From contig CAMDWQ010000013.1 in the NCBI GenBank assembly GCA_945877765.1, forward strand, positions 1-37,984: DNA of 37,984 bases, given 5' to 3'. The notes beneath the pieces are model-generated. The model was not told the DNA's origin and made no database searches. It worked only from the letters and a program-made list of their open reading frames with translations. Position 1 is the stretch's first letter, and every line of letters begins with the position of its first letter. This DNA is from Candidatus Omnitrophota bacterium (GTDB lineage Bacteria > Omnitrophota > Gorgyraeia > 2-02-FULL-51-18). Shown one piece after another: positions 36,248 through 37,984 of this stretch. The position numbers were made by a program, and so were the translations under genes.

Positions 36248-36772
36248 TTATAAATCAAACCGTCTTTTGCCTGTATCCCCATTAGCTTTATCCAACAGGA
36301 CTTTGATTGCATTGAAGACGACCATGAATTTTTTGTCGTAACGCTTCTCCATTACTTGGATTTTCTTCTGTAAATCCTTGTGGGTAATCAACATCTCCCG
36401 AAGGCGGATGAAGGTTCTCATGATCTGAAGGTTCACCTGGATTGCCCTTTGGCTGTTTAAGACCGAAGAAAGCATGAGAATGCCATAATCGCTAAAGACC
36501 CGTGGCGGCTTTCTTGTGCCGCCCCAACTTGATCTTCCAAATTGGAATATCAAGTTTTTGAATTCTTGGGGATTTAGCTGAAACATAAACTCTTCGGGAA
36601 AGCGCTCAAGATTTCTCGCAACGGCTTTGTTGAGGTTGCCGGTCTCTACTGCGTAGAGCTCAGCAAGATCCCGATCCAGCATTACCTTCTTGCCTCGAAC
36701 AAGATATATTTTCCTTTCAATGACCTCATTGGATAAAAACGACGAAACTTGGACGGATTTATTTTTAGACAT
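36248..36772 (-). CDS. ORF6N domain protein (DNA-binding, phage/mobile element type)
   Basis: A 174-residue protein. The ORF6N signature is clear: KIYLVRGKKVMLDRDLAELY (about 21-40) followed by VETGNLNKAVARNLERFPEEFMFQL, then GTRKPPRVFSDYGILMLSSVL. The C-terminus is a coiled coil (THKDLQKKIQVMEKRYDKKF) ending in a basic tail. ORF6N/KilA-N-type proteins bind DNA and are common in phages and mobile elements; the precise role is unknown. ATG 36772 has AAGGGG about eight bases upstream. It lies upstream of the recombinase on the same strand with a 135-base gap and belongs to the same unit. Confidence 0.88.
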   Translation of the reverse strand: MSKNKSVQVSSFLSNEVIERKIYLVRGKKVMLDRDLAELYAVETGNLNKAVARNLERFPEEFMFQLNPQEFKNLIFQFGRSSWGGTRKPPRVFSDYGILMLSSVLNSQRAIQVNLQIMRTFIRLREMLITHKDLQKKIQVMEKRYDKKFMVVFNAIKVLLDKANGDTGKRRFDL

Positions 36773-36794
36773 GACAGAACCCCTTTCGGTAATA

Positions 36795-36821
36795 AAATAA
36801 GTTGATGGTTTGCACTTATTT
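36795..36821. promoter_or_regulatory. Inverted repeat upstream of ORF6N gene (putative operator)
   Basis: AAATAAGT (36795-36802) and ACTTATTT (36814-36821) form perfect 8-bp arms with an 11-bp spacer, 23 bases before the ORF6N start on the other strand. The left arm is part of the element shared with the recombinase promoter region, which suggests binding by a common regulator, possibly the ORF6N protein. Confidence 0.5.
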
Positions 36822-36990
36822 CGTCGGGGGTGCCGACTACTTCGGCGTCTTAGACAGAGGTGGGATGAACCGCCGATGGAAGAGATTCATGATAGCATGC
36901 CCACAGGAAATATAGCCAAAGAATAAAAAAGAAATAAAATAAAAATAGGTAGGGTGTGGTATGTCTTGTCTGATTATCTTTGGTTTTTAT

Positions 36991-37238
36991 ATAAAAGAAT
37001 ATCGATTGAAGATAAAACAAACGACGAGATTTTAAATTTGTCCGGATTGGGCTTGAGGCACGCGGCGGCGAGAATACGCGGGGTGCACCGAACCCCCGCG
37101 CCCCCGTCTGCATTGACGAGTTCGAACAGCAACACTTCGGAGAGTCTTATCTCTCCACAAACTCCATTAGAAAAACTATCAACAATAATCGTGATTCTAC
37201 CACATAAGCTTTTAGACAGGACACACCTTAAAACCTAG
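36991..37238 (+). pseudogene. 3' remnant of a second, related recombinase gene
   Basis: An open frame gives R-I-S-I-E-D-K-T-N-D-E-I-L-N, matching V-I-S-I-K-D-T-T-N-D-E-I-L-N of the recombinase. Similarity continues about nine codons upstream of the perfect inverted repeat with scattered base differences, then stops. The rest of the gene is absent. The frame runs through the right repeat and ends at 37238. It looks like the tail of a lost relative rather than a gene. Confidence 0.5.
37016..37144. repeat. Right inverted repeat (129 bp, perfect match to 34725-34853)
   Basis: Exact reverse complement of the left repeat. Beyond its outer end the sequence (TCTTATCTCTCC at 37145-37156) only vaguely resembles the tRNA; there is no complete second tRNA copy. 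Beyond its inner end it remains similar to the recombinase 3' coding region with about three mismatches in twenty bases. Confidence 0.95.
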
Positions 37239-37984
37239 AACCGTACCCACAAGCCCCAGACTGCATATGTCCAGCTCGCACAGAATATTTTCTTAGACAA
37301 ATTCTAAATCCTAGAATTTTAAAATACCCACAGCCTAAAATTTTTCCAACAAACGGACGAATCAAAAACCATGAGCCAAAACTTTTTCTTGAGATAAACT
37401 CCGGGAAGCCTAATTCACAACTTATTTAAATATAAAAACTTATGAATACAAATAAGACAAACTTGATGCCCCGCTCACCTCGCCGTTGGCGTCGAGGTTC
37501 GCTCGTACGTTCGCTAGGCCGCTCACTCAGTTCCCCGGCTGGGTCGCCGGGCCGCCCTTAGGTCAGGGCGGATTTAGGATACAGGGGGATTGGGGGTATG
37601 AATTTGACTAGGGCGCTACACATAACACTCCCCGCGGATTCTCGCCGGGCGCGATTCATTTTTTTCTGCCAGAGACTGACTTGCCGCTTTTTGGCAAGTC
37701 ACCGGAGTGCGTCTATAGCACCTTTTAGAAAGGAGTTTTGGATTCAAAAACAAGCTTGTCAAAAATTTGCAATATCGGGAGTTATTGGGCATACTCAACA
37801 TATCTATATGTAATACATAGACCTATGATAAATAGCTGTTGGGCATCACCACAACAACAACGAATCCCGTCAATAGTGTTGTCGCCGATGTCTTTCGTCT
37901 GACACCCCTGCACCGGTCACGGTGATTTAACACATCAGCCTTGCTTTTGTAGGATCCGGAATTTTAAAGCTCTTGACCGGTCTC
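37145..37984. other. Non-coding stretch with hairpins
   Basis: No convincing gene on either strand: frames are short, lack ribosome sites and have no recognisable product. Strong hairpins lie at 37478-37497 (8-bp arms, one mismatch), 37534-37551 (6 bp, CCCGGC/GCCGGG), 37552-37571 (7 bp, CCGCCCT/AGGGCGG, abutting the previous one) and 37678-37700 (8 bp, GACTTGCC/GGCAAGTC). CCCCGCGGATTCTCGCCG at 37630-37647 matches the motif inside the 129-bp repeats with one difference. The stretch 37478-37571 is much more GC-rich than its flanks. Confidence 0.6.

Noticed and set aside
36850-37113. Minus-strand frame of 87 residues across the right inverted repeat
   Set aside because: No ribosome site, low-complexity translation, and it is the opposite strand of the recombinase-tail remnant.
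37598-37813. Small gene on either strand near the window end
   Set aside because: Frames on both strands overlap the hairpin at 37678-37700 and the repeat motif, with no ribosome site or recognisable product.

Overview
The window looks like a piece of chromosome from an uncultured bacterium, most plausibly of the Omnitrophota (OP3/Omnitrophica) group. That is an inference. It rests on a giant open frame of about 4,960 codons whose product is punctuated by a short [G/A]-A-R-[L/M]-A motif, a style I associate with Omnitrophota giant proteins, and on a mix of ordinary bacterial housekeeping genes with dense two-component signalling genes. No marker in the window proves the phylum.

Layout. (1) 1-14883: the 3' part of a giant gene with no stop up to the window edge. 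Its product has forkhead-associated (FHA) domains, HEAT-like repeats, paired membrane segments and several internally duplicated modules. Sixteen copies of the ARLA/ARMA motif mark many of the module junctions. (2) 14926-16278: three same-strand genes with 3-nt gaps: a HicB-like small protein, an unknown 67-residue protein and a ClpP-fold serine protease of the SDH_sah type. (3) 16370-19435: the translation/nucleotide operon rpsB-tsf-pyrH-frr with a promoter and a structured leader. (4) 19508-20093: a HicB/HicA toxin-antitoxin pair. (5) 20173-20475: tRNA-Lys(UUU), followed by nested inverted repeats that include an inverted copy of the tRNA 3' end. (6) 20603-30806: a membrane pyrophosphatase followed, with overlaps or short gaps, by six phosphorelay/c-di-GMP genes (hybrid kinase, receiver, kinase, REC-GGDEF-EAL, REC-kinase, receiver). 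(7) 30913-34731: serS, tRNA-Ser(UGA), a convergent membrane glycosyltransferase-like gene, a short-chain dehydrogenase and tRNA-Ser(GCU). (8) 34725-37144: a small mobile or invertible unit, with a serine recombinase and an ORF6N-domain protein between 129-bp perfect inverted repeats; the left repeat starts inside the tRNA-Ser(GCU) acceptor stem. (9) 37145-37984: no gene seen, but strong hairpins and a third copy of a motif found inside the inverted repeats.

How the parts may work together. The pyrophosphatase (ion pumping driven by PPi) overlaps the first signalling gene by one base, so energy conservation and phosphorelay/c-di-GMP output may be co-expressed. The ClpP-fold protease cassette lies directly behind the giant gene, so it is a candidate for processing that protein at its ARLA motifs; this is speculation. 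Five promoters upstream of unrelated genes share an extended -10 of the form TGG-TA(T/G)AAT or TGG-TATATT, which suggests the local sigma-70 preference. The best candidates for something undescribed are the ARLA-punctuated giant protein, the recombinase between identical inverted repeats at tRNA-Ser, and the inverted-repeat array behind tRNA-Lys.
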